A stretch of DNA of 64,000 nt from Aggregatimonas sangjinii (GCF_005943945.1 NZ_CP040710.1:1995001-2059000); one strand, 5' to 3'; counted from the first letter of the stretch, positions 27,355 to 37,201 are shown. Program-made: numbers and translations. The notes: generated by a model from the letters alone, not told the origin.

Positions 27355-28761
27355 TCAAACGTGCAATGCCCTATCCCCTGTTGCGGCAAGAGCCGCTTCC
27401 TTTACCGCTTCGGCGTAGGTTGGATGTGCGTGGCTCATACGGGCCATATCTTCTGCAGATGCCCGAAATTCCATTGCCGTGACGGCCTCCGTAATTAAAT
27501 CGGCACATCGGGCGCCGATCATGTGCACCCCTAGAACTTCATCTGTTTTTTTATCCGCTAAAATCTTTACGAAACCATCAACGTCACCGCTGGCACGGGA
27601 GCGACCCAACGCACGCATCGGAAATTGACCCGCCTTGTATTCAACGCCAGCTTCTTTCAATTCTTCCTCGGTCTTGCCTACCGCTGCAACCTCGGGCCAT
27701 GTGTACACTACTCCCGGAATCAAATTATAATCGATGTGGGGTTTTTGACCCGCTATAAGCTCGGCGACCATAGTCCCCTCCTCTTCTGCTTTATGAGCCA
27801 ACATTGCCCCACGAACGACGTCCCCAATAGCATAAATATTGGGTACAGCGGTTTGTAGGTGATCGTTTACCTCGATCATTCCCCTTTCGGTCAGCTTAAC
27901 GCCTGCCGCCTCGGCATTTAAACCATCGGTGTAAGGTCTTCTCCCTACTGACACTAGGCAATAATCCCCTGTAAAGGTTACTTCCTCGCCTTTTTTATTG
28001 TCAGCTTTAACAATGACTTCGTTTCCTTTTCGTTCAACTGATTTTACCTTATGCGACAGCTCGAACTTCACTTTTTGCTTCTTCATGGTCTTCATCAACT
28101 CCTTCGAGAGGGCGGAATCCATATTGGCGATAATTCGGTCCATAAATTCGACTACCGTTACTTCGGCACCCAGACGTTTATACACCTGCCCTAGTTCCAG
28201 ACCGATGACCCCACCACCGATTACAATCATGTGCTTGGGAATTTCAGGTAACTTTAAAGCTTCCGTAGACGTGATTACCCGCTCTTTGTCCAATTTGATG
28301 AACGGCAAATTCGAGGGTTTAGAGCCAGTAGCGATGATGATATTTTTAGCCTCGATAGTTTCCGTTTTTCCGTCGTTCTTTTTGATATTCACATGGGAGG
28401 CATCTTTGAAGCTACCAACACCCTCAAAAACATCGATTTTGTTTTTGTCCATCAAAAATTGAATCCCCTTTGTCGTCATATCGACGACACCTTGCTTTCG
28501 GGAAATCATTTTTTCCAAGTTCACCTTTACTTCACCTGGTATTTCGATGCCGTGTTCCTCAAAATGCTTCACGGCATCCTCGTAATGATGTGAAGAATCA
28601 AGTAGGGCTTTCGATGGAATACAACCCACATTGAGGCAAGTACCCCCTAAGGTGCTATATTTTTCGATAATCGCGGTCTTCATTCCAAGTTGTGCGCAGC
28701 GGATTGCCGCGACATAGCCTCCAGGGCCCGAGCCGATAACGGCTACATCATATTGAGTCAT
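27355..28761 (-). CDS. lpd: Dihydrolipoyl dehydrogenase (E3)
   Basis: E3 reoxidises dihydrolipoamide in the pyruvate and 2-oxoglutarate dehydrogenase complexes and the glycine cleavage system. The 468-residue sequence has the FAD-binding IGSGPGGYVAAIRCAQLG, the redox disulfide GGTCLNVGCIPSK (Cys42/Cys47), the NAD-binding IGGGVIGLELGQV, the second FAD contact AIGDV and the C-terminal catalytic HAHPTYAE. Full length and intact. A textbook Bacteroidetes promoter lies upstream (28804-28833). It stands alone, as lpd often does in flavobacteria. Confidence 0.96.
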   Translation of the reverse strand: MTQYDVAVIGSGPGGYVAAIRCAQLGMKTAIIEKYSTLGGTCLNVGCIPSKALLDSSHHYEDAVKHFEEHGIEIPGEVKVNLEKMISRKQGVVDMTTKGIQFLMDKNKIDVFEGVGSFKDASHVNIKKNDGKTETIEAKNIIIATGSKPSNLPFIKLDKERVITSTEALKLPEIPKHMIVIGGGVIGLELGQVYKRLGAEVTVVEFMDRIIANMDSALSKELMKTMKKQKVKFELSHKVKSVERKGNEVIVKADNKKGEEVTFTGDYCLVSVGRRPYTDGLNAEAAGVKLTERGMIEVNDHLQTAVPNIYAIGDVVRGAMLAHKAEEEGTMVAELIAGQKPHIDYNLIPGVVYTWPEVAAVGKTEEELKEAGVEYKAGQFPMRALGRSRASGDVDGFVKILADKKTDEVLGVHMIGARCADLITEAVTAMEFRASAEDMARMSHAHPTYAEAVKEAALAATGDRALHV

Positions 28762-28803
28762 AGGTAATGGTGTTATTGAAATTTCACTTCAAAAATCAAG
28801 ACA

Positions 28804-28833
28804 CAAAAGTACGAATGTTTTGTTGGCGAACAA
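28804..28833 (-). promoter_or_regulatory. Bacteroidetes-type promoter of lpd
   Basis: On the minus strand TTG (28831-28833) is followed by exactly 19 bases and then TACTTTTG (28804-28811), a full match to TTG-N19-TAnnTTTG. The lpd ATG is 43 bases downstream. Confidence 0.8.
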
Positions 28834-28882
28834 TGAAGTGTTCCCGTTGAAATCGTTTCCAAAAAGAAGAAAAAACGGTCTA

Positions 28883-29383
28883 TTAATACAAAGCAACTTT
28901 GGTTTCCGTCGCTCCTAATGACATCAGCAACTCCTTTACCTCAAGAGCTTCATCCCCTCCTTTTTCGGCATGGTGCAACAACGTAAACCCATGGGGCCCT
29001 TTGGCATGTAGCGTATTTGGAAAAGTGGCGAGCATTGGTTTTACGATGTCGATCTTCCCGAATAAGCAAGCCGTAAAAATATTGGCCTGGGCACCTTTAT
29101 CCAAGAATAATCTAACCATGTCTTTATATCCCACATGGCTCGCAGCGCCCAACCCCGTTTCAAAATCACCCATTTTCCAGTCGTGGGCCGCATTTAACAA
29201 GTTTGGTTGCTCCTCCAACATTGATTTTACCTTTTCGATATCCTTATGCGACGCACCCACAAATTCCTGAACCATCTTCGGGTCGAGTTTCTCACCATCT
29301 TGGGGATTAAAGGAAAATAATGGTATTGCAGACAATACCAAACCCGCACTTCCTGCGCTGTATAAAAATTGTTTTCTGTTCAT
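28883..29383 (-). CDS. Exported ankyrin-repeat protein
   Basis: This 166-residue protein has a signal-like N-terminus (MNRKQFLYSAGSAGLVLSAIPLFSF) and then about three ankyrin repeats: SHKDIEKVKSMLEEQPNLLNAAHDW, GAASHVGYKDMVRLFLDKGAQANIF and GFTLLHHAEKGGDEALEVKELLMSLGA. It is likely periplasmic and engaged in protein binding. The twin-basic NRKQFL at the start is near a Tat motif but has one Arg only. Function unknown. It is divergent from the NhaC gene. Confidence 0.75.
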   Translation of the reverse strand: MNRKQFLYSAGSAGLVLSAIPLFSFNPQDGEKLDPKMVQEFVGASHKDIEKVKSMLEEQPNLLNAAHDWKMGDFETGLGAASHVGYKDMVRLFLDKGAQANIFTACLFGKIDIVKPMLATFPNTLHAKGPHGFTLLHHAEKGGDEALEVKELLMSLGATETKVALY

Positions 29384-29565
29384 GGCCTTGTTTATCCGTG
29401 AACCAGGAAGTTAGGAAAAATGCTATTCGTACTCATCTGTTTAACAATACTTTATCAGTGTTTTGCGCCGTCAAGATGCTATTGATGACACCAGCGCACC
29501 TAAATCAGCACATTTGCAAGGGCAAAATCAAAATCGTAATATTAGGCACAACAAACCAAAGCACA

Positions 29566-31047
29566 ATGCAAGACGAACCGCAGGACCAACATAGAGAAAA
29601 TGAGAACATAGTAGAAAATAAGGAGTTGAGCATTTGGGAAGCCTTATTTCCAGTTGTAATCCTGGTAGGTATGTTAGCGTATAATGTATATGTCTTTAAG
29701 GATGATGCGCTAAGTGGCTCTAATCAGTTTATACTTTTATTGGGCGGGGCTGTAGCGGCCATTGTAGGGTATTTCAATAAGATATCTTACAAAAAAATGA
29801 TGAAGGAGGTGGCCGAGAACGTGAAATCGACCTCGAGCGCCCTACTTATCTTGTTGATGGTCGGTGCCCTATCGGGAACTTGGTTGATCAGCGGCGTCAT
29901 TCCTTCCATGATCTATTACGGACTACAAGTATTGAATCCCACAATATTTTTGGGGGCCTGTGTATTTATATGTGCCATAATTTCCATTGCCACCGGGAGC
30001 TCCTGGACGACTTCAGCCACGGTAGGCATTGCCTTGATTGGAATCGCCGAAGCTTTAGGCATCTCTTTAGGGATGACCGCGGGTGCCATTCTTTCAGGCG
30101 CCTATTTCGGGGATAAACTTTCTCCCTTGAGCGATACTACAAACCTAGCACCGGCAATGGCGGGAGGCGAATTGTTTTCGCACATTCGCTACATGACCAT
30201 TACCACGGTGCCCACGATATTGGTAACCTTGACGGTTTTTATCATAATTGGCCTCACCATTGAAACGAACGGAACTACCGACACAGAAGCGATTTTAGCC
30301 TCTATCGATAGAAGTTTCAACATTACGCCTTGGCTATTTTTAGTGCCGGTGGTCGTCATCGGTCTTATTCTAAAGAAGACCCCTCCGCTTTTGGCCTTGC
30401 TGATCGGAACCTTACTCGGTGGCGTTTTCGCCCTAATTTTTCAACCAGGAATTGTTGCCACTATCGGAGGGAGCGATACCCTTACCTTTGAAAGCGCTTA
30501 CAAAGGCATACTAAATGCGATTACCGTAAAATCAAATGTCGCCTCTGACAGCGAGGCACTGGCCGATTTGTTTTCATCCAAAGGGATGAGCGGTATGCTA
30601 GGGACCATTTGGCTTATTGTCTGTGCCATGGTTTTTGGGGGTATCATGGATGGTATCGGTGCGCTTTCCAGAATTACGAAATCATTACTCTCCATGGCCA
30701 AAAGCACCTTTGGCCTATTCGCGAGTACCGTGGGCAGTTGTTTAGCTTTGAACGTTACTGCTTCAGATCAATATCTGGCCATAGTTGTGCCGGGTAAAAT
30801 GTTTTCCAAAGCCTACGCAGACAGAGGTTTAGCCCCCGAAAATTTAAGTAGGACTTTAGAGGATTCCGGAACGGTAACCTCTGTACTTATCCCATGGAAT
30901 ACCTGTGGCGCATATCACAGTGGTGTGCTCGGGGTGAGTGTGACCGACTATTTCTTTTATGCGATCTTCAACTGGCTAAGTCCGTTTATGACCTTGCTTT
31001 TTGCGGCCCTGAATATCAAAATAAAGATGTTGACGGCGTCAAAATAA
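29566..31047 (+). CDS. nhaC: Na+/H+ antiporter, NhaC family
   Basis: The start is set at the ATG at 29566 (493 residues); the open frame back to 29320 overlaps the divergent ankyrin gene and is not protein-like. About eleven or twelve membrane helices are present. Family motifs include TGSSWTTSATVGIALIGIAEALG, SGAYFGDKLSPLSDTTNLAPA and the late LEDSGTVTSVLIPWNTCGAYHSGVLGV. NhaC-type antiporters expel sodium in exchange for protons, fitting a marine organism. Specificity (sodium or lithium, possible malate/lactate variants) is inferred. Confidence 0.9.
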   Translation: MQDEPQDQHRENENIVENKELSIWEALFPVVILVGMLAYNVYVFKDDALSGSNQFILLLGGAVAAIVGYFNKISYKKMMKEVAENVKSTSSALLILLMVGALSGTWLISGVIPSMIYYGLQVLNPTIFLGACVFICAIISIATGSSWTTSATVGIALIGIAEALGISLGMTAGAILSGAYFGDKLSPLSDTTNLAPAMAGGELFSHIRYMTITTVPTILVTLTVFIIIGLTIETNGTTDTEAILASIDRSFNITPWLFLVPVVVIGLILKKTPPLLALLIGTLLGGVFALIFQPGIVATIGGSDTLTFESAYKGILNAITVKSNVASDSEALADLFSSKGMSGMLGTIWLIVCAMVFGGIMDGIGALSRITKSLLSMAKSTFGLFASTVGSCLALNVTASDQYLAIVVPGKMFSKAYADRGLAPENLSRTLEDSGTVTSVLIPWNTCGAYHSGVLGVSVTDYFFYAIFNWLSPFMTLLFAALNIKIKMLTASK

Positions 31048-31114
31048 AAGCTTAAACTACACTGCATAAACGCTATTTATTCTTTAATTTCACGATTCAT
31101 TAAAACATACTAAA

Positions 31115-31621
31115 ATGGCAACAGTAACACTACACGGAGATTCTATACATACCATAGGCGAACTTCCTGCAACTGGAAAAAGCGCTCCAGATTTCAAGCT
31201 CACCAAGAGTGATTTGTCTAGCGCTACCCTCGCCGATTATAAAGGCAAAAAAATCGTATTGAACATTTTCCCGAGTATCGATACCGGTACCTGCGCGAAA
31301 TCCGTTCGGCAATTCAATAAAAAAGCCTCCGAGTTGGATAATACAACGGTACTTTGCATCTCCAAGGATCTCCCTTTCGCACAAGCCCGTTTTTGTGGTG
31401 CTGAAGGCATCGAAAACGTCGAAATGCTATCGGATTTCAGGGATGGTAATTTTGGAAAGGCCTATGGACTTGCATTTAGTGATGGTCCTTTAATGCCGCT
31501 CCATTCCAGAGCGGTCGTTGTATTAAACGGGGAAGGTGAGGTTACCTACACCGAACAGGTGCCTGAAATCGTTGACGAACCCAATTACGAAGCAGCCTTG
31601 GCGGCTTTATCGAATGGCTAA
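31115..31621 (+). CDS. tpx: Thiol peroxidase
   Basis: Tpx is an atypical 2-Cys peroxiredoxin that reduces hydrogen peroxide and alkyl hydroperoxides using thioredoxin. The 168-residue protein has the peroxidatic Cys60 in PSIDTGTC and the resolving Cys94 in AQARFC, the same numbering as E. coli Tpx within one residue. The family N-terminus (GDSIHTIGELPATGKSAPDF) is conserved. Cytosolic. Its stop overlaps the start of the next gene by 8 bases. Confidence 0.95.
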   Translation: MATVTLHGDSIHTIGELPATGKSAPDFKLTKSDLSSATLADYKGKKIVLNIFPSIDTGTCAKSVRQFNKKASELDNTTVLCISKDLPFAQARFCGAEGIENVEMLSDFRDGNFGKAYGLAFSDGPLMPLHSRAVVVLNGEGEVTYTEQVPEIVDEPNYEAALAALSNG

Positions 31622-31979
31622 GGAATCCTTCATAGTAAACAGACTAAAAAGTGTGGGCTTCGCATTGCGCGGAGCCTTGCTTTTGGTACGTACAGAGGCC
31701 AGCATTAAGATACAGGTATTCATAGCCCTTGTGATGACGGCCGTAGGCTTCTATTTCGACATATCGAACACGGAATGGATTCTTCAAATTTTCGCCATCG
31801 GTATGGTCATGGGCATTGAAGGTCTGAATACGGCCATAGAAAAAATCTGTGATTACGTACAACCTGAATTCGATTCCAAAATAGGATTTATAAAAGACGT
31901 ATCAGCCGGTGCCGTGATGCTTGTATCGATTGCCGCGACGCTGATCGGGTTGATCATCTATCTTCCAAAGATGTTTTGA
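31614..31979 (+). CDS. dgkA: Diacylglycerol/undecaprenol kinase family protein
   Basis: With the ATG at 31614 the protein is 121 residues, the usual DgkA size; the frame extended to 31536 runs inside tpx. It has three membrane helices and the family motif EGLNTAIEKICD followed by KDVSAGAVM, which supplies the active-site Glu and Asn/Asp. In Gram-positive bacteria this fold phosphorylates undecaprenol, in E. coli diacylglycerol; the substrate here is not settled. It overlaps tpx by 8 bases, so the two are translationally linked. Confidence 0.87.
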   Translation: MAKESFIVNRLKSVGFALRGALLLVRTEASIKIQVFIALVMTAVGFYFDISNTEWILQIFAIGMVMGIEGLNTAIEKICDYVQPEFDSKIGFIKDVSAGAVMLVSIAATLIGLIIYLPKMF

Positions 31980-32032
31980 AAGCCGTACCGAAAAGGTGGA
32001 ACAATTATTACATCATACTTTAAAACAGTCTC

Positions 32033-32040
32033 TAAATTTG
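32033..32040 (+). promoter_or_regulatory. Bacteroidetes -7 promoter box of ftsK
   Basis: TAAATTTG matches TAnnTTTG and lies 28 bases before the ftsK ATG. It directly abuts AAAACAGTCTC (32023-32033), a sequence identical to the outer end of the MITE at 41319-41479. Confidence 0.55.
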
Positions 32041-32068
32041 TACTTTTGACCCCAGAACTTAACTGTTA

Positions 32069-34456
32069 ATGGCAAAGAAGGTTAGAAAGAAACGGGCGAA
32101 ACCTACTAAAAAACCCAGTTCCTTTAAAATATCCAAACAAAATAAAATCATACTGGGAAGCCTTTTGATGCTTTTCAGCATTGCCCTATTCTTCTCATTT
32201 GTCTCCTTTTATTTTACATGGCAAGACGACCAGAGCCTGCTCACCGAATTCAAGGTGCGAAATGAAGCCGCACAAAATCTGTTAAACAAGTTCGGGGCCG
32301 CGGTAAGCCATTTCTTTATGTATAAGGGTTTTGGCGTTGCATCCCTTGTGATACCGGGCTTACTTTTTATGAGTGGACTTTATCGTTTTCTGAGTATGCC
32401 GGCCAAAGGTTTGGTCAAAAAATACATTTGGGGACTTTTATTCATGATTTGGATTTCCGTGGCACTTGGCTTTTTTGCCGCGGAAAGACCGCTTTTGGGA
32501 GGTCTCGTAGGTTACGAAATCAATGACTTCCTACAGGACTATGCCGGTAAACTTGGTGTTTTTCTGCTGCTTCTGTTCGGTTTGATTTTTATTTTGGTTC
32601 GTTTTTTCCAATTTAGCCCGGACGGGATTTTTGAATTTCTGAAAAAAAAGGTGGCGGCGTTCGATTCCAAGCCAAAAAAAGTGAATTCCTCCGGTACGAC
32701 TAGTGATGAGGATAGTTCCTTCGAAGTACAGCTAGAGGAAGACACACCCGTAGTTATCGACACCTATACCCATAAAAACGACATCCCTCCTATTGAAAAA
32801 GAACCTGCTTCCGAAGGGGTTTTGGAAATTACGGAACCCACAGTCGACGAAGAATCCATTGAAGACCTTAAAATAGAAGTAGAGAAAATAGTTGAGGAAA
32901 AAGAGGAGAAAGATAACATTGCCGATAAACTTGTTGATGATTTCGGGGAGTTCGACCCTACCTTGGAGCTCGGTAATTACAAATTCCCACATATTGATTT
33001 GTTGGACCAACATGGTGCCACTGGCGGAATCACGATCAATCAAGAAGAACTGGAAGAAAATAAAAATAAAATCGTCAACACGCTCAAGAACTACAAAATC
33101 GGGATAGCCCAAATCAAGGCCACCATTGGTCCTACGGTAACCCTATATGAAATCGTTCCCGAAGCAGGAGTGCGCATTTCAAAAATCAAGAATCTTGAGG
33201 ATGATATCGCCCTTTCCTTAGCTGCACTGGGGATTCGTATCATTGCCCCCATTCCCGGTAAGGGTACCATCGGGATTGAAGTCCCCAATAAAAATGCCAC
33301 TATAGTGTCGATGCGGTCGGTAATCGCTTCCACTAAATTTCAAAAGGCCGAAATGCAGTTGCCGATCGCCTTTGGCAAAACCATAAGCAATGAGACGTTC
33401 GTAGTCGATTTGGCCAAAATGCCTCACCTTTTAATGGCAGGTGCTACCGGTCAAGGAAAATCCGTGGGATTGAACGCGGTCTTAACCTCCCTATTGTACA
33501 AAAAGCATCCCGCGGAGGTGAAATTTATTTTGGTAGACCCCAAAAAGGTAGAACTGACCCTCTACAATAAGATAGAACGCCATTTTCTGGCCAAACTACC
33601 AGGTGTTGAAGAGGCGATTATTACCGATAATACCAAGGTCATCCATACCTTGAATTCGCTCTGTATTGAAATGGATAATCGCTATGAACTGCTTAAACTG
33701 GCCATGGTACGAAACATTAAGGAATACAACCATAAGTTCAAGAAACGAAAATTGAATCCGCATGATGGGCATCGGTTTCTACCCTACATCATCTTGGTCA
33801 TTGACGAGTTCGCCGATTTGATCATGACGGCCGGAAAGGAAGTCGAAACTCCTGTGGCCCGTTTGGCGCAATTGGCCAGGGCCATCGGTATACATTTAAT
33901 TATTGCGACGCAGCGACCCTCGGTGAATGTAATTACAGGAATCATCAAAGCGAACTTCCCGGCAAGAATCGCCTTTAGAGTAGCTTCCAAAATAGATTCC
34001 AGAACTATTTTAGACGCCCAAGGTGCTGATCAGTTGATCGGACGCGGGGATATGCTCTACACCCAAGGTAATGACGTTACCCGTATTCAATGTGCCTTTG
34101 TAGATACGCCTGAAGTGGATAAGATCACTGAGTTCATCGGTTCTCAGCGTGCCTACCCGGAGGCATACGAGTTACCGGAGTATGTCGGGGAGGATTCTGG
34201 CACAAGTATTGATTACAACATATCGGAACGGGATGCGAAGTTCAGGGAAGCGGCAGAAGTTATTGTAACCGCCCAGCAAGGTTCTGCCTCACTGATCCAA
34301 CGAAAATTAAAATTGGGCTACAACCGTGCAGGCAGAATCGTAGATCAACTCGAAGCCGCGGGTATCGTAGGTCCCTTTGAAGGTAGTAAGGCAAGGCAGG
34401 TGCTTGTGCCTGATCTGACTTCTCTGGACTTATTGCTCCAAAACGAAAAAGGATAG
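32069..34456 (+). CDS. ftsK: DNA translocase FtsK/SpoIIIE
   Basis: FtsK moves DNA at the division septum and helps resolve chromosome dimers. The 795-residue protein has a basic N-terminus, four membrane helices (about residues 30-190), an acidic linker (about 210-300), the alpha/beta motor with Walker A GATGQGKS (about 458-466) and Walker B LVIDEFADL, and a C-terminal winged-helix gamma domain (ASLIQRKLKLGYNRAGRIVDQLE). Length and order match flavobacterial FtsK. It leads a co-directional run ftsK, lolA-like, lptF/G-like, ribBA. Confidence 0.96.
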   Translation: MAKKVRKKRAKPTKKPSSFKISKQNKIILGSLLMLFSIALFFSFVSFYFTWQDDQSLLTEFKVRNEAAQNLLNKFGAAVSHFFMYKGFGVASLVIPGLLFMSGLYRFLSMPAKGLVKKYIWGLLFMIWISVALGFFAAERPLLGGLVGYEINDFLQDYAGKLGVFLLLLFGLIFILVRFFQFSPDGIFEFLKKKVAAFDSKPKKVNSSGTTSDEDSSFEVQLEEDTPVVIDTYTHKNDIPPIEKEPASEGVLEITEPTVDEESIEDLKIEVEKIVEEKEEKDNIADKLVDDFGEFDPTLELGNYKFPHIDLLDQHGATGGITINQEELEENKNKIVNTLKNYKIGIAQIKATIGPTVTLYEIVPEAGVRISKIKNLEDDIALSLAALGIRIIAPIPGKGTIGIEVPNKNATIVSMRSVIASTKFQKAEMQLPIAFGKTISNETFVVDLAKMPHLLMAGATGQGKSVGLNAVLTSLLYKKHPAEVKFILVDPKKVELTLYNKIERHFLAKLPGVEEAIITDNTKVIHTLNSLCIEMDNRYELLKLAMVRNIKEYNHKFKKRKLNPHDGHRFLPYIILVIDEFADLIMTAGKEVETPVARLAQLARAIGIHLIIATQRPSVNVITGIIKANFPARIAFRVASKIDSRTILDAQGADQLIGRGDMLYTQGNDVTRIQCAFVDTPEVDKITEFIGSQRAYPEAYELPEYVGEDSGTSIDYNISERDAKFREAAEVIVTAQQGSASLIQRKLKLGYNRAGRIVDQLEAAGIVGPFEGSKARQVLVPDLTSLDLLLQNEKG

Positions 34457-34523
34457 TCAATTTATCAAATAGAGAATAGTGCTACTGATATAATCACAGT
34501 ACGAAAAACATAAAAATAATATC

Positions 34524-35168
34524 ATGAAGAGAATTTTACTTTTGACTTTGGTGTTTGCAAGTACATGGACCACTTTTGCCCAGAACGATCCCAAGGCCGA
34601 GGCTTTATTGGACGAAGTCTACGCTAAAGTCAAGGGATATGATAACATTTACGTAGACTTTAAATACGTGCTCAGCAATGCCGAGGCCGGTATCAATCAA
34701 GAGACACGCGGAGAGGTCACTATGCAGGGAGATAAGTACCTAGGCGATCTCTTCGGGGCCAAACAATTATACGACGGCACCAAAGTCTACACCATTGTTC
34801 CTGAAAACGAGGAGGTGACCATTGAGGATAAAACTACAGACGATAATGAAATGTCACCCTCTAGCCTACTTACGTTCTACAGGCAAGGGCATACCTATCA
34901 AATGGACATTACGCAAAATGTTCAGGGCCGAAAAATACAATATGTGAAATTAACCCCGATGGATACCGATTCGGAAGTAAAATCCAGATTGCTGGGTATC
35001 GATGCGGAAACCAAGCACATTTACAAACTGATCGAAACCGGTAAAAACGGCACTACCACTACGATTACTGTTAATTCTTTTAAAACAAATCAAGCTTTGT
35101 CCGGAAGCTTATTTACTTTTGATGCGAAGAAGTACGAAGACGATGGGTACTATATCATACGAAACTAA
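34524..35168 (+). CDS. lolA: LolA-like outer membrane lipoprotein carrier
   Basis: This 214-residue periplasmic protein has a signal peptide (MKRILLLTLVFASTWTTFAQ). The mature part matches LolA in pattern (KAEALLDEVYAKVKGYDNIYVDFKYVLSN, then strands around GDLFGAKQLYDGTKVYTIVPENEEV). LolA ferries lipoproteins from the inner to the outer membrane. The position directly after ftsK, a common LolA neighbour, supports the call. It is followed 14 bases later by an LptF/G permease gene. Confidence 0.85.
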   Translation: MKRILLLTLVFASTWTTFAQNDPKAEALLDEVYAKVKGYDNIYVDFKYVLSNAEAGINQETRGEVTMQGDKYLGDLFGAKQLYDGTKVYTIVPENEEVTIEDKTTDDNEMSPSSLLTFYRQGHTYQMDITQNVQGRKIQYVKLTPMDTDSEVKSRLLGIDAETKHIYKLIETGKNGTTTTITVNSFKTNQALSGSLFTFDAKKYEDDGYYIIRN

Positions 35169-35182
35169 GCTAACTTAAGCCG

Positions 35183-37201
35183 TTGCGACTCCTAGACCGA
35201 TACATTTTATCGCGATTTTTATTCAATTTTTTCAGCTCGTTTGTCATATTGATGTTCATCTTCATATTTCAAACGATATGGCTTTTTATTGATGATTTGG
35301 CAGGTAAGGGACTCGATATCGTTATTATCGGTAAGTTCCTTTTTTATCTCATGCCGAACTTGACGGAAAAGGTGCTTCCGCTTACGGTACTCCTCTCATC
35401 CATTCTTACTTTCGGAACGTTTGCCGAAAATTATGAATTTGCCGCGATGAAAGCTTCGGGCATTTCGCTGCAACGCGCCATGTTACCCCTTATCATTTTT
35501 GTCATCTTCCTCTGCGGGGTTACCTTTTACTTTGCCAACAGCGTAATTCCAGCTTCCGAACAAAAAATCTATAACATGCGGCGTAACATCGCCAAGGTAA
35601 AACCTGCCGCTGCGATAGAGGAAGGCGTTTTTAGCGATTTTGAGGGTATGAGTATCAAGGTGGCCGAAAAGTACGGGGAAAAAGACCGATTTTTGAGGGA
35701 GATCATCGTACATCAAAAAACCCCGACGAATATAAATAATGAGGTGATCAAGGCCAAAAGCGGCGAATTGGTCAGCAGTCAGAAATCGGATGTAATTCAA
35801 CTTATACTGAAAGACGGGCACCATTATCAGGATGTACAAACCAGAAAAAATACAGAAAAAAGAAAATACCCCTTTGTAAAGTCCACCTTTGATATCTATC
35901 GTATCAACATCGAGATCCCCGAATTGGAGCAAGACCTAGAAGCCGAGGGAGATATCAGTACCTATAAAATGAAAAACGTTTCTCGCTTGACTCAGGATAT
36001 CGATTCGCTGAATAAAGACAATATTAGGATTGTCGAAGCTTTTTCAAAGAATATTATCAGTCGCAGCGGTGGTTTTATTCCTCTTATCAAAAAAAATGCA
36101 AGGACCAAAGCGAAAGAGCAAAATGCCAAAAAATTAAAAAATTTTATCAATAGTACTGCACTTCAGGAAGCTATTGAAGAAAACAATGAAGCATCTGAAG
36201 AATATATGCTTCAATCAATAAATGATTCGATTACACCAACCAATGCCGCATTCGAAAAATCGAACAATATTCTCGATTTATACGAGGAAGGACAGCAAAT
36301 ACGAATCGTGAACTCCGCCAAAACCTCGGTCTCCAATATCTTGACCACGATAGGTGGGAAAAAAGATGAATTAGACAAAAGGTACAAAATTCACAACCTC
36401 CATATCTTATCGCTTCACAAAAAATTCGCGCTGGCACTCTCTTGTATCATCCTATTCTTCGTAGGGGCGCCTTTAGGTGCCATCATTCGAAAAGGTGGGG
36501 TCGGTTTACCTATGGTCATTGCGATAATTTTATTTTTGGTGTATTATTTCGTCGGGGTATTTGGTGAAAACTATGCGAAGGAAAGCAATATTCATCCCAT
36601 TTTGGGCGCGTGGGTTTCTACATTGATTATGCTACCTTTGGGCATATTTCTGACGAAACGGGCTACCGCTGATAAAGGTGGGGTAAATTTTGCCAGTTTT
36701 ATAGGGCAAATTAAAGGGGTTTTCTCAAGAAAGCAGGTCGAAGAAAAAAACCGTATCGACATTCAACAAATTGAAAACTCACTTTCAGAGTCAAGAAGAC
36801 TTTCTAATGATGAAATAGATATGCTGCGAAAATCGCTGGTAGCCACGGGTCAATTCGTAAAAAATAGAAGCATAAACGATGGTTCGGAGTTTATCGAAAT
36901 TCATGAGCGAAACTTGAAAAATCTGATTTTATTGAAGAGAACCGACTCCTCCGGCTTCATCGATAGGCAACTGGTAAAATATCCAAAAATCACAGTGAAG
37001 GAGGTTGACTTCTTTTTACGGAAAAAAAGGAAGAATTTTGATTTTGTGGAATTTCTTACTGGAAAAGTATTTGGTTTTTTCATCAATCTAATCAAAACCG
37101 GTGGCAATTCCCTTAAAGAGATTGAAAGTAAATTAGAGGAAATATCTAGGCTAAATGAAAGCTTAGCACAGTTAATTTCTAACAGTAAGCAGCAATTATG
37201 A
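35183..37201 (+). CDS. LptF/LptG-family lipopolysaccharide export permease with long C-terminal extension
   Basis: This permease uses a TTG start at 35183, 14 bases after the lolA stop. LptF and LptG are the membrane subunits that extract LPS for transport to the outer membrane. The 672-residue protein has the family N-terminus (LLDRYILSRFLFNFFSSFV), paired helices, a periplasmic beta domain (about 120-300) and C-terminal helices (about 410-495). Typical members are 350-480 residues. Here an extra charged, helical insertion precedes the last helices (about 260-400), and about 175 residues with coiled-coil character follow them. Whether it is LptF or LptG is not decidable. Its last 4 bases overlap ribBA. 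Confidence 0.85.
   Translation: MRLLDRYILSRFLFNFFSSFVILMFIFIFQTIWLFIDDLAGKGLDIVIIGKFLFYLMPNLTEKVLPLTVLLSSILTFGTFAENYEFAAMKASGISLQRAMLPLIIFVIFLCGVTFYFANSVIPASEQKIYNMRRNIAKVKPAAAIEEGVFSDFEGMSIKVAEKYGEKDRFLREIIVHQKTPTNINNEVIKAKSGELVSSQKSDVIQLILKDGHHYQDVQTRKNTEKRKYPFVKSTFDIYRINIEIPELEQDLEAEGDISTYKMKNVSRLTQDIDSLNKDNIRIVEAFSKNIISRSGGFIPLIKKNARTKAKEQNAKKLKNFINSTALQEAIEENNEASEEYMLQSINDSITPTNAAFEKSNNILDLYEEGQQIRIVNSAKTSVSNILTTIGGKKDELDKRYKIHNLHILSLHKKFALALSCIILFFVGAPLGAIIRKGGVGLPMVIAIILFLVYYFVGVFGENYAKESNIHPILGAWVSTLIMLPLGIFLTKRATADKGGVNFASFIGQIKGVFSRKQVEEKNRIDIQQIENSLSESRRLSNDEIDMLRKSLVATGQFVKNRSINDGSEFIEIHERNLKNLILLKRTDSSGFIDRQLVKYPKITVKEVDFFLRKKRKNFDFVEFLTGKVFGFFINLIKTGGNSLKEIESKLEEISRLNESLAQLISNSKQQL

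Noticed and set aside
29320-29565. N-terminal extension of the NhaC gene
   Set aside because: It overlaps the divergent ankyrin gene and lacks membrane-protein character; the ATG at 29566 gives the normal length.
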